Source: Burkholderiales bacterium (lineage in GTDB: Bacteria > Pseudomonadota > Gammaproteobacteria > Burkholderiales > Burkholderiaceae). From it: a DNA stretch of 34,037 nt. This document shows positions 1 through 7,611 of the stretch, in pieces. Positions within the stretch are counted from its first letter, which is position 1, and the number at the start of each line of letters is the position of its first letter. A program made the position numbers and the translations under genes. The notes below the pieces were generated by a model that saw nothing but the letters and a program-made list of their open reading frames with translations, ran no database searches and was not told the origin of the DNA. The DNA is taken from NCBI GenBank assembly GCA_026225455.1, contig JAMFSV010000150.1, positions 1 to 34,037 on the forward strand. The letters are read 5' to 3'.

Positions 1-1
1 G

Positions 2-697
2 CTGTTTGTCTTGTGGCAGTGGTTTGGCGATGCCATCTCTGAGTCCGAGGGCGGCAAATACGGCAAATTGGTTGACGGTTCATATCGCTGGAGCATGAGC
101 TGGTTCATCTTCTCCGAAGTGATGTTCTTCGGTGCGTTCTTCGGTGCGCTGTTTTACGCCCGTGAATTTGCGCTCGATATGCTGAGCAACGTCAACACCC
201 AGATTATCTGGCCTGACTTTGCCTCCGCCTGGCCCAACAATGGTCCGGCCGACCTGGTTTCACAATTTCGCGGCATGACGCCTTGGCCGGTACCGACCAT
301 CAATACGGCGCTGTTGTTGACTTCGGGTGCCACGTTGACGGTGTCGCACCATGCGCTGCGTGAGAATCATCGTAAAAAAGCCTGCATCTGGCTCGGCATC
401 ACCATTTTGCTGGGCGCGACCTTCCTGTTTTGCCAAGGCTACGAATATTTCCATGCGTATAACGAGCTGAACCTGAAGCTGACCTCGGGCGTCTACGGTT
501 CGACCTTCTTCCTGCTGACCGGCTTCCACGGTTTCCACGTGACGATGGGCGGCTTGATGTTGAGCGTGGTACTGATCCGTATGCTGCGCGGCGATTTCAC
601 CGCCGAACATCATTTCGCCTTTGAAGGTGCCGCCTGGTATTGGCACTTTGTTGACGTGGTGTGGCTCGGCCTTTATGTAGTGGTTTATTGGCTTTGA
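2..697 (+). CDS. ctaE: Cytochrome c oxidase subunit III, 5' end cut by the window
   Basis: This is the C-terminal 231 residues of subunit III of the aa3-type heme-copper oxidase, an integral inner-membrane protein that stabilises the catalytic core. The open frame runs off the left edge, so the true start lies outside. Visible family features are the ESEGGKYGK stretch, the helix MSWFIFSEVMFFGAFFGALFYARE, the conserved HGFHVTMGG segment and the C-terminal WYWHFVDVVWLGLY motif, with about five hydrophobic helices in this part. The genes that follow (DUF2909, SURF1, heme A and heme O synthases, SCO) are all oxidase assembly genes, which fits the usual cta/cox locus. The stop is followed by a strong hairpin terminator at 808-844. 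Confidence 0.96.
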   Translation: MFVLWQWFGDAISESEGGKYGKLVDGSYRWSMSWFIFSEVMFFGAFFGALFYAREFALDMLSNVNTQIIWPDFASAWPNNGPADLVSQFRGMTPWPVPTINTALLLTSGATLTVSHHALRENHRKKACIWLGITILLGATFLFCQGYEYFHAYNELNLKLTSGVYGSTFFLLTGFHGFHVTMGGLMLSVVLIRMLRGDFTAEHHFAFEGAAWYWHFVDVVWLGLYVVVYWL

Positions 698-704
698 GGC
701 TGGA

Positions 705-735
705 GCGCCGCGCAAGTTTGAGGTGCGCGCGGCGC
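705..735. other. GC-rich inverted repeat after ctaE
   Basis: GCGCCGCGC (705-713) is complementary to GCGCGGCGC (727-735), giving a 9-bp stem with a 13-nt loop a few bases after the ctaE stop. No U-tract follows, so it may protect the mRNA 3' end rather than terminate. Confidence 0.4.
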
Positions 736-807
736 TTGAGTTGCCTAGGTTCTTGATGGGCGCTTCAAGTGGCGCCTAAAGCCGGCAACAAGCGAAATAA
801 CAATGCG

Positions 808-844
808 AAATGACAACGCCGCCCATGGGGCGGCGTTGTCATTT
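808..844. terminator. Bidirectional intrinsic terminator between ctaE and the DUF2909 gene
   Basis: AAATGACAACGCCGCCC (808-824) is perfectly complementary to 828-844, a 17-bp stem with a 3-nt loop. It ends in a short T-run on the plus strand and is mirrored by an A/T-rich foot on the minus strand. It lies between convergent genes (ctaE on +, DUF2909 on -) and can serve both. Confidence 0.85.
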
Positions 845-926
845 TCAGGCGATGGCTGCGGCAATTTGCCGCACAGCAAGTTTGAGCCGGTGGGTCGTGG
901 TTTCGGTGAGGCGCGATTTTAGCGCT

Positions 927-1136
927 TTAGCGGCCCAAGGGGATGCCGGTCGACTGAATCCAGCCCATCCAGTGAGCGAACAGGATGAACAGGAACAGGG
1001 CGATGGAAAAGCCCACCCGGAACATCAGCGAATACACCATGCGATTTGACTTGCCGCGGTCGTTCATCATAAAAAACAGCGCGGAGCCGAGGCTGGCAAG
1101 GATCAGAATGAAGGCAATGGCAACAACGATGTGCAT
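927..1136 (-). CDS. Twin transmembrane protein, DUF2909 family
   Basis: A 69-residue protein with two hydrophobic helices, roughly residues 2-22 (HIVVAIAFILILASLGSALF) and 38-58, joined by a short basic loop (NDRGKSNRM). DUF2909 proteins sit almost invariably beside cytochrome oxidase subunit III in beta- and gammaproteobacteria and are thought to help the oxidase, but no biochemical role is established. The start is ATG at 1136, where the first helix begins. A much longer open frame continues upstream on the same strand, antisense to SURF1 and its neighbour, but it lacks plausible protein character. The gene converges on ctaE across the terminator at 808-844. Confidence 0.85.
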   Translation of the reverse strand: MHIVVAIAFILILASLGSALFFMMNDRGKSNRMVYSLMFRVGFSIALFLFILFAHWMGWIQSTGIPLGR

Positions 1137-1265
1137 GAATTCGGCCGATAAAGTAGTCGCAGCGATTATCTCACCGCGGGCGGCAGACTGTGTAATCCCG
1201 CACCGCGATCCCGCGCCGCGCACGGCAGTCGGCTCCCGCAGGGCAGACGAAAACCAAGGTGCACC

Positions 1266-1982
1266 ATGTTGAAAATTCGCTTCTGGCCCGCCGTTACCGT
1301 GTTGGCGGTGGCGGCGCTGACAACTTCGCTGGGTTTCTGGCAACGCGGACGGGCGCATGAAAAAGAAGCGCGCCAAGCCCGTATCGAACAATTTGCCCAG
1401 GCGCCGGCCACGACCCTGGGCGCGGCGAGCTTGCCGCTGGCGGCGGTTGAATATCATAAGCTGCGTGTGCGCGGACGTTTCTTGTCGGATCTGACGGTGT
1501 ACCTGGATAACCGGCCGTATCAGGATCAGCCGGGTTTTTACGTGATTACGCCGTTGCAGCTCGATGACGGCGGCGCGGTGCTGGTCAACCGCGGCTGGTT
1601 GCCGCGCAATCTGGCCGACCGTATCGCGATCGCACCTTATCGCACGCCGGAGGGCGAGGTCGAGCTTGAAGGCCTGGGCCGGGCCAATGTCGGGCTGGCA
1701 TTTGAGTTGGGGCATGATGGTTCTGCGCCGCACTTGAAGATCCGGCAAAATCTCCCGATCGCCTCTTATGCGACCGAGACGGGTTTGCACTTGCAGCCTT
1801 TTGTGATCGAGCAAACCAGCAACAACGGCGACGGCCTGGTGCGCGATTGGCCGGTGCCGACCACCGGAGTGGAGCGTAATTACGGTTATATGCTGCAGTG
1901 GTGGGGGATGGCGATTGCAGTGATTATTTTTGGTTTGTATGCCGCGTGGCGTGGCGGCAAACCCGATGAAAAACAAACTTGA
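1266..1982 (+). CDS. SURF1 family cytochrome oxidase assembly protein
   Basis: A 238-residue inner-membrane protein of the SURF1/Shy1 family, which helps insert heme A into subunit I of aa3 oxidases. It has the typical topology of an N-terminal helix (about 7-24), a periplasmic domain and a C-terminal helix (about 205-226, MLQWWGMAIAVIIFGLYAAW). Family signatures are GFWQRGRAHEKEA just after the first helix, EYHKLRVRGRF, YQDQPGFYVITPL and LVNRGWLPR. It is divergent from the DUF2909 gene and followed by the thioredoxin-fold gene at 2085. Length is normal for bacterial SURF1. Confidence 0.94.
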   Translation: MLKIRFWPAVTVLAVAALTTSLGFWQRGRAHEKEARQARIEQFAQAPATTLGAASLPLAAVEYHKLRVRGRFLSDLTVYLDNRPYQDQPGFYVITPLQLDDGGAVLVNRGWLPRNLADRIAIAPYRTPEGEVELEGLGRANVGLAFELGHDGSAPHLKIRQNLPIASYATETGLHLQPFVIEQTSNNGDGLVRDWPVPTTGVERNYGYMLQWWGMAIAVIIFGLYAAWRGGKPDEKQT

Positions 1983-1986
1983 AAGC

Positions 1987-2003
1987 GCAGTCTTGAAGAC
2001 TGC
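1987..2003. other. Short perfect palindrome after SURF1
   Basis: GCAGTCTT-G-AAGACTGC, an 8-bp inverted repeat with a single central base, starts five bases after the SURF1 stop. It may be the base of an mRNA hairpin. No T-run follows. Confidence 0.5.
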
Positions 2004-2023
2004 TTGTGTATCGTTATGCTTAG

Positions 2024-2059
2024 CCGGCAGGTCCGACTTGTTCGAGTCGGACCTGCCGG
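2024..2059. other. Perfect 15-bp hairpin between SURF1 and the next gene
   Basis: CCGGCAGGTCCGACT (2024-2038) is exactly complementary to 2045-2059, with loop TGTTCG. It ends 25 bases before the GTG start at 2085. There is no U-tract, so it is not a standard intrinsic terminator. It could be an intercistronic mRNA-processing or stabilising hairpin, or a repeated extragenic palindrome. Confidence 0.75.
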
Positions 2060-2084
2060 GAGCCCTGTTACCCGAGGATATGTC

Positions 2085-2717
2085 GTGACCCAGCAACGTG
2101 TTTCCGCCCGCCGCCCGCCGGCTTCGAGCCCAACCCCAGCCAGCCAGCGGCGAGCACGCTTGGTGGTGCTCCTGGTACTGCTGATTTGCGCGGCCCCGGT
2201 GATTGCCTCGTATTTGACCTATTACGTGTTCAAGCCGGCCGGCGGCTCGACCAATTACGGCACGCTGATTATTCCGCAACGCCCTGAGCCGGACGGGTTT
2301 GCCGTGCGCGACCAGAGCGGCGCGGCGGTCGCGCCGGACGCTTTCAAAGGCAAATGGTTGCTGGTTTCGGTGGCACCCAGCGCGTGCGACACCGCCTGTG
2401 CCACGCATTTGTATTTCGCCCGGCAAATCCGCGCCACCCAAGGCGCCGAGCGCGATCGCATCGAAACCGTCTGGCTGCGCACCGATAGCGGTCCGATTGC
2501 CGCGGCGATTCAAACGGCCTATCCGGACACCCATGCCTGGATCGTCGACCCCGCCGCGCTGGCGCAATGGTTCCCGGTCGATGCGGGAACGCAGATGCGT
2601 GACCATATCTATGTGATCGATCCCAACGGTCACTTGATGATGCGTTTCCCCAAAGACGCCGATCCGAGCAAGATCAAAAACGATATCGGCAAGCTGTTGC
2701 ACGCGTCGACCGTCTAG
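2085..2717 (+). CDS. Membrane-anchored SCO/thioredoxin-fold cytochrome oxidase accessory protein
   Basis: 210 residues starting at GTG 2085, chosen because GAGGA lies 7 bases upstream; an in-frame ATG at 2004 lies before the hairpin at 2024-2059 and would add 27 unlikely residues. An arginine-rich cytoplasmic tail is followed by one helix (about 24-43, LVVLLVLLICAAPVIASYLTY) and a periplasmic domain with SACDTACATHLYFARQ, a CxxxC pair placed as in SCO proteins, and DHIYVIDPNGHLMMRFP near the end. Burkholderiales carry this protein between SURF1 and heme A synthase. It is often labelled only as a transmembrane oxidase-associated protein. A role in copper or thiol handling for oxidase assembly is inference. 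Confidence 0.8.
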   Translation: MTQQRVSARRPPASSPTPASQRRARLVVLLVLLICAAPVIASYLTYYVFKPAGGSTNYGTLIIPQRPEPDGFAVRDQSGAAVAPDAFKGKWLLVSVAPSACDTACATHLYFARQIRATQGAERDRIETVWLRTDSGPIAAAIQTAYPDTHAWIVDPAALAQWFPVDAGTQMRDHIYVIDPNGHLMMRFPKDADPSKIKNDIGKLLHASTV

Positions 2718-2813
2718 GCCTCGAGGTGGAGCATTGCCGCGCGGTTATATCAGGCCGCGGCGCATGTGCCGTTTGCCTGGGCCGCGGCTGCGATAATTTT
2801 GGACGGATTTGAG

Positions 2814-3914
2814 ATGTTCCTGTTAGAGATTGCCCTGACCGGCTTATGCATCGCTTTGGTACCGTTGACCTATATCTGGGTCAGGGGCGATGCCGATAAA
2901 TTCCGCAAGCTGGTCTGGGTCACCACCTTTCTCACCATGGACCTGGTGATGTTCGGCGGTTTTACCCGTCTCACCGACTCCGGCCTGGGTTGCCCGGACT
3001 GGCCCGGCTGTTATGGCACAGCCTCGCCGTTTATCGCGCATGCCGCGATCCATGCGGCACAAACCTTGATGCCCACCGGGCCTGTGAGCATGTCCAAAGC
3101 GTGGATCGAAATGATTCATCGTTACTTTGCCACGGCCATCGGGGTGTTGATCATCACCCAGGTGCTGCTGGCCTGGATCAAACGGCGCAGCCTGAAAATT
3201 TCGCCATGGTGGCCGACCGCATTGCTGCTGCTGATTTGCGTGCAGGGCGTGTTCGGAGCCTGGACCGTGACCTTGAAATTGCAGCCGATTATCGTTACCA
3301 CCCATTTGCTGCTCGGTTTGGCGATGCTGGGTTTGCTCGGCTGGATCGGCGCGCGCCTGACGCCGGTTGCGGCGCCGGTGCGCGATGCCTTGCGTTGGCA
3401 ACCCGCAGCCGTGTTGGGTTTGGCGTTATTGATTGTGCAGATTGCATTGGGCGGCTGGGTCAGCACCAACTATGCGGTGCTGGCCTGTACCGATTTTCCG
3501 ACCTGTAACGGGCAGTGGGTGCCGCCCATGGATTTTGTCCATGGCTTTCATCTGTGGCGGCAATTGGGCCTGACCAGCAATGGTGAAGTCTTGACTCAGG
3601 CCGCGCTGGTGGCGATCCACTGGGCGCACCGGACCTTCGCTTTCCTGGTGGTGCCTTACCTCGCCTGGCTTGGCTGGCGCTTGCGGCAGTACGCGGCGCT
3701 GCGGACTCCGGCGACCGGCCTGCTGCTGGTGATCGTGATTCAATTTGTCACCGGATTGTCCAATATCGTGCTGCAATGGCCCTTGCTCGTTGCAGTCGCA
3801 CACAACGGCGGCGCGGCGGTCCTGCTGCTGCTGCTCGTCATGTTAAACTACCGTCTTACTTTGAGCCGGTCTACACCGTCTGCCGCCGTGATTTTCCCGG
3901 CCGTCGGCGCGTGA
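2814..3914 (+). CDS. ctaA: Heme A synthase (COX15/CtaA)
   Basis: A 366-residue polytopic inner-membrane enzyme that oxidises the C8 methyl of heme O to a formyl group, giving heme A for aa3 oxidase. The start is ATG 2814 (MFLLEIALTG), preceded by GGACGGA; an upstream ATG at 2766 would add 16 residues. About eight helices are arranged in two similar halves. Heme-ligand histidines are visible at H102 (IHRYF), H164 (THLLLG), H269/H272 (IHWAHRT) and H330 (AHNGG). Paired cysteines occur in GCPDWPGC (C60, C66) and ACTDFPTC (C225, C231). The ctaB gene follows 9 bases after the stop, so the two form an operon that makes heme O and then heme A. Confidence 0.96.
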   Translation: MFLLEIALTGLCIALVPLTYIWVRGDADKFRKLVWVTTFLTMDLVMFGGFTRLTDSGLGCPDWPGCYGTASPFIAHAAIHAAQTLMPTGPVSMSKAWIEMIHRYFATAIGVLIITQVLLAWIKRRSLKISPWWPTALLLLICVQGVFGAWTVTLKLQPIIVTTHLLLGLAMLGLLGWIGARLTPVAAPVRDALRWQPAAVLGLALLIVQIALGGWVSTNYAVLACTDFPTCNGQWVPPMDFVHGFHLWRQLGLTSNGEVLTQAALVAIHWAHRTFAFLVVPYLAWLGWRLRQYAALRTPATGLLLVIVIQFVTGLSNIVLQWPLLVAVAHNGGAAVLLLLLVMLNYRLTLSRSTPSAAVIFPAVGA

Positions 3915-3923
3915 TCCCTCCCG

Positions 3924-4838
3924 ATGGAAAGCACCACTCTGCAAGCACATTCCCAGACTCCGGGCAACCGTATAGCCCAGTACCTCGCGCTGACCAAGCC
4001 GCGAGTGACCCAGCTCGCCGTTTTTTGCGCGGTGATCGGCATGTTCCTGGCGACCCCCGGCATGGTGCCTTGGCGCGCGCTGATCGGCGGCACCGTGGGC
4101 ATTACCTTGCTGGCTGGCGCCGCCTTTGCCATCAACTGTCTGGTCGAGCAAAAAATCGATGCCTTGATGCGCCGTACCGCCTGGCGCCCATCGGCACGCG
4201 GTGAAATCACCTCGGTGCAAATCACCATTTTTTCCTGTGTGCTCGGCGCGGCCGGCATGTGGGTGCTCTACACCTTTACCAACCCCTTGACCATGTGGCT
4301 GACCTTGGCCACCTTTGTCGGCTATGCCGTCATTTACACCCTCATCCTCAAGCCCTCCACGCCGCAAAATATCGTGATCGGCGGCGCTTCGGGCGCCATG
4401 CCGCCGGCACTCGGTTGGGCTGCCGTAACCGGCCATGTGCCGCCGGAAGCATGGATCCTGGTGTTGATCATCTTTGTCTGGACTCCGCCGCATTTCTGGT
4501 CGCTGGCCTTGTACCGGCGCCAGGAATACCTGAAGTCGGGTTTGCCGATGCTGCCCAATACCCATGGCGAGCAATTCACCCGCCTGCAGATCCTGCTCTA
4601 CACCATCGTGCTGTTCGGCGTGTCGTTGTTGCCTTATGCCGATGGCATGAGCGGTGCGGTTTATCTGATCTCGGCGGTGGTGCTCGATCTTATTTTCCTG
4701 GCTTATGCCTGGAAAATCTATCGCGCTTATTCCGACGAACTGGCTCGCCGCGCTTTCCGCTTTTCGATTGTTTATCTGTCGCTGTTGTTCGCGGCATTGC
4801 TGGTCGATCATTACACGCATGCGCTGATCGGCTTCTGA
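3924..4838 (+). CDS. ctaB: Protoheme IX farnesyltransferase (heme O synthase)
   Basis: A 304-residue UbiA-family prenyltransferase that adds a farnesyl group to protoheme IX, the first step of heme A synthesis. It contains [21 protein letters not shown] at the first helix, the Mg-diphosphate motif region [20 protein letters not shown] (about 73-92), [15 protein letters not shown], and [17 protein letters not shown]. Nine or so hydrophobic helices are visible, and length is standard. It directly follows ctaA and very probably shares its transcript. The sequence reads closely like Burkholderia CtaB throughout. Confidence 0.97.
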   Translation: MESTTLQAHSQTPGNRIAQYLALTKPRVTQLAVFCAVIGMFLATPGMVPWRALIGGTVGITLLAGAAFAINCLVEQKIDALMRRTAWRPSARGEITSVQITIFSCVLGAAGMWVLYTFTNPLTMWLTLATFVGYAVIYTLILKPSTPQNIVIGGASGAMPPALGWAAVTGHVPPEAWILVLIIFVWTPPHFWSLALYRRQEYLKSGLPMLPNTHGEQFTRLQILLYTIVLFGVSLLPYADGMSGAVYLISAVVLDLIFLAYAWKIYRAYSDELARRAFRFSIVYLSLLFAALLVDHYTHALIGF

Positions 4839-4918
4839 GGCAAGCGCGGGCGGCTGCGTCGGCGCTCGGCGGCTAACGGCGCTATCCCAGGCGCGCTATA
4901 CGATAGAGTTGTGGTCCT

Positions 4919-5533
4919 ATGAGAATCTTGTGCTTGAATCGCCGGCGCCAAGTCTGCCGCGCGTGGCTCTTGTTCTGCGCCGTCGCCATGATGGCGGCCT
5001 GCAGCTCCAAACCCTCGTTTGAAAATCTCGACCTGACCGGCAACACCGCGTTTGGTCAGAACTTCTCGGTTCCCGATACCGACGGCAAAACCCGCACCAT
5101 GGCCGATTTCAAGGGCCGTCTGGTGGTTCTGGTGTTCGGCTATACCCACTGCCCGGACGTTTGCCCCACAACCTTGGCCGATCTGGCTCAAGCCATGCAG
5201 CAACTGGGCGGCGACAGTAGTCGGGTGCAGGTGTTGTTTGTGACAGTCGACCCCGAGCGCGATAATCCCGCGCTGCTGGCGCAATACGTTCATGCGTTTA
5301 ACCCGCATTTTGTGGGGCTGGTACCGCAGAACGAGGCTCAACTTAAACAAATCACCCAGGATTTCCGTATTTATTACGCCAAGGCCCGGGGCGCGACCCC
5401 GGCCGACTATACGGTAGACCATACCGCCGCCAGCTATGTGTTCGATCAACAGGGACAATTGCGCCTGTACGTCAAAGACGCGCAAGGCGCACAACCGTGG
5501 CTGCATGATCTGAAGCTGTTGTTGCAGCACTGA
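4919..5533 (+). CDS. SCO1/SenC copper chaperone lipoprotein
   Basis: 204 residues with an N-terminal signal ending in a lipobox (MMAAC, Cys28), so it is predicted to be a lipoprotein facing the periplasm. The thioredoxin-like SCO domain has the copper site CPDVCP (Cys78, Cys82) and the distal histidine in VDHTAASY (His168). SCO proteins deliver copper to, or keep reduced the thiols of, the CuA site of oxidase subunit II. The position after ctaA-ctaB matches other Burkholderiales oxidase loci. An 80-bp spacer separates it from ctaB. Confidence 0.94.
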   Translation: MRILCLNRRRQVCRAWLLFCAVAMMAACSSKPSFENLDLTGNTAFGQNFSVPDTDGKTRTMADFKGRLVVLVFGYTHCPDVCPTTLADLAQAMQQLGGDSSRVQVLFVTVDPERDNPALLAQYVHAFNPHFVGLVPQNEAQLKQITQDFRIYYAKARGATPADYTVDHTAASYVFDQQGQLRLYVKDAQGAQPWLHDLKLLLQH

Positions 5534-5615
5534 CCCGGCAGCACCGACCCGTAGACGTGCCGCAGTCGAGCAATGCAGGCACTATGGCGGGTAGCAAAAA
5601 ATCAAAGGGCAAAGA

Positions 5616-6740
5616 ATGTCGACGTGCACTATCAGGGGCAATATCTTGACGCCCCAAGGCTGGCAGCATGGAAGCCTGGAACTGGAACACGGACGTATCG
5701 TCCGGATCGATGCGGTCGCGGTGGATCCGCAGACCAATCAAGATGCCTATATCCTGCCGGGTTTTATCGATTTGCATGTACACGGCGGCGGCGGTGCCGA
5801 TGTCATGGAAGGCGAAGCCGCGACCCAGACCATGGCGCGCCTGCATGCGCGCTTCGGCACCACCAGCATGCTCGCCACTACCATGACCGCGCCACGCGCT
5901 GAACTGGAGGCGGTATTGACCGGCTTGGGCCGGGTGGCGCGAGACCGCGGTCCGGGTTGTGCGCGGATCCTCGGCGTGCATTTGGAAGGGCCGTATTTAA
6001 ACCGCGGCAAACTCGGTGCTCAGCCTGACGCGGTGCAAACCGCCGCACTGGAAGAAGTGCTGTATTACCTCGATCTCGCCCCGGTACGCGTGGTGACGCT
6101 GGCGCCTGAAATCGCCGGGCATGCCGAGATTATTACCGCACTGGCGGCGCGCGGCATCCGGGTGCAGGTCGGTCATACCCTGGGCACTTACGAAGACGGC
6201 GTTGCGGCCTTGCGCCACGGCGCCAGCGGTTTTACGCATTTATACAATGCGATGAGCGGCTTGCATCACCGCGCCCCGGGCATGGTCGGGGCGGCGCTGG
6301 CCCACGCCGAATTCGCCGAGCTTATTCCCGATTTGCTGCATGTGCACCCAGGCGCGATTCTTACCGCTTTGCGCGCGATTCCGCGCTTATATTGCGTCAC
6401 CGACGCGACCTCGGCCACCGGCATGCCGGATGGCGACTATCGGCTGGGTAGCCAGCATGTGAACAAATGTTTGGGTGCGGTGCGTCTGGCCGACGGCACT
6501 TTGGCCGGCAGCACGCTGACCATGGATGTCGCTTTGCGTAATCTGGTGGGGATGGGCTTGCCGCTGGCCGACGTGTCAGACCGGTTGTCGCGTCACGCGG
6601 CCGATTATCTGGGTTTGTCCGAACGGGGCCGGATTGCTGTGGGCGCTTATGCCGACTTGGTGGTGCTGGATCGCGAAGTGCGTTTGCAAAGGACTTACGT
6701 GGAAGGCGAAGAGGTTGCCGCTGGGCCTGTGGCGCCATAA
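5616..6740 (+). CDS. nagA: N-acetylglucosamine-6-phosphate deacetylase
   Basis: 374 residues of the amidohydrolase superfamily, hydrolysing GlcNAc-6-P to GlcN-6-P and acetate in amino-sugar and cell-wall recycling. Metal and catalytic positions are recognisable: GFIDLHVHGGGG (H54, H56), HLEGPY (E124), VGHTLGTYEDG (H187), FTHLYNAMSGLHHR (H208), LLHVHPGAI and the catalytic VTDATSATG (D263). The C-terminal GRIAVGAYADLVVLD is typical of the family. The start is ATG 5616 after AAAGGGCAAAG. No nagB, nagE or GntR regulator is adjacent, so the enzyme stands alone between the SCO gene and rpoH. Confidence 0.95.
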   Translation: MSTCTIRGNILTPQGWQHGSLELEHGRIVRIDAVAVDPQTNQDAYILPGFIDLHVHGGGGADVMEGEAATQTMARLHARFGTTSMLATTMTAPRAELEAVLTGLGRVARDRGPGCARILGVHLEGPYLNRGKLGAQPDAVQTAALEEVLYYLDLAPVRVVTLAPEIAGHAEIITALAARGIRVQVGHTLGTYEDGVAALRHGASGFTHLYNAMSGLHHRAPGMVGAALAHAEFAELIPDLLHVHPGAILTALRAIPRLYCVTDATSATGMPDGDYRLGSQHVNKCLGAVRLADGTLAGSTLTMDVALRNLVGMGLPLADVSDRLSRHAADYLGLSERGRIAVGAYADLVVLDREVRLQRTYVEGEEVAAGPVAP

Positions 6741-6906
6741 CACGCCGTAGTCCGGCGCTTGGCTTGGCCAGCGTCGGAAAAGGATGCAGACAAGGGACGC
6801 AGACAGGGGGATACAGGCGTGAGCCTACGCGCGTGAGATAGGCGCGTTGGAACATGCACCGATGCGTGCTACCTACTACGGCGACCAGCGCTTGCGCGCA
6901 TGGCGC

Positions 6907-7071
6907 TCAACGTCGATATGGGTCGTTGTCCGAGGCGCGGATGCGGATCGGCACCAGGCGTTGGCGCGCTTGCTGTTCGGCTTTCATGCGCGATAACGCC
7001 AAGCCCATCATGACAGCGGTGCCAAGAGCAACTAAGAGGCCTAAGCCCAGGGTCCAGTTAAGATCGAACAT
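6907..7071 (-). CDS. Small single-pass membrane protein, 54 residues
   Basis: I read this gene directly: ATG at 7071 (minus), stop TGA at 6907. It begins MFDLNWTLGLGLLVALGTAV, continues with a hydrophobic helix to about residue 27 (…MMGLALSRM), then a basic, glutamine/arginine-rich tail ending DNDPYRR. A GGAG Shine-Dalgarno lies 6 bases upstream of the ATG, and the helix-plus-charged-tail pattern is typical of a real small membrane protein. No family is recognised. It stands alone between nagA (convergent) and the long gene-free stretch before rpoH. Confidence 0.6.
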   Translation of the reverse strand: MFDLNWTLGLGLLVALGTAVMMGLALSRMKAEQQARQRLVPIRIRASDNDPYRR

Positions 7072-7611
7072 GGCACGCTCCAAAAAAATTCATCAAGGCT
7101 TTGGCGAATTTGATGCCGATCGCCACCTGAGACTGCGCAGGGTCCGCGCGACTGTGTCTCGGAACTGCCTGATTGTTACCAACGTACCACAAATCTGACA
7201 TGCAACCTTGCGTACGGCCTGCTTGCTAGCTCATGTTAGACCGAGTTAGCAACCTTGGTTCCCGAGTTTTCGGACTCATTTACTCAAGAACCGGTGCTGT
7301 GCCAACGAATACAGGGCCTGTGTCATCAAAATTTGCGTTATGTATGAATACTATAACGGCAAAAAATGTGGCGCATTAAGCGATTGAGGCCGAAATTGTC
7401 GAAAATCAGGCATTTTTTTGAGCGAGCGCAAATTTAAGGCTCTTCGGCCGGTCCGAATTGGCTTTCGGCCGCCGTCTTTCCCGCTTTATTTGTCCAAAAA
7501 CTGCCGCGGCCGGCGAATGCGTTCGGATACTTCATGAGCCGCTGACCGCCGCTGACCTTTAAGCGCCGGTCAGCAGCCAAGCCGGTAGTGCGACAAATTC
7601 AGACAAAACCA
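7072..7611. other. 540-bp stretch with no convincing gene, downstream of rpoH
   Basis: No open frame here has coding character. It is AT-richer than its surroundings, notably about 7310-7440. It should contain the rpoH 3' end: GCTGACC and GGTCAGC around 7550-7575 can form a 7-bp hairpin, but without a U-tract. On the minus strand the segment around 7340-7370 has promoter-like TTGCCG and AT-rich hexamers that could drive the small gene at 6907-7071. That is weak evidence. Confidence 0.4.

Noticed and set aside
927-2702. Long minus-strand open frame of 591 codons antisense to SURF1 and its neighbour
   Set aside because: Only the last 69 codons (927-1136) look like protein; the rest is arginine/histidine/glutamine-rich shadow sequence opposite two well-supported genes, as expected in GC-rich DNA.
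6854-7198. Plus-strand 114-codon open frame after nagA
   Set aside because: Composition is not protein-like and it is antisense to the small membrane-protein gene, which has a ribosome site and a clear helix.
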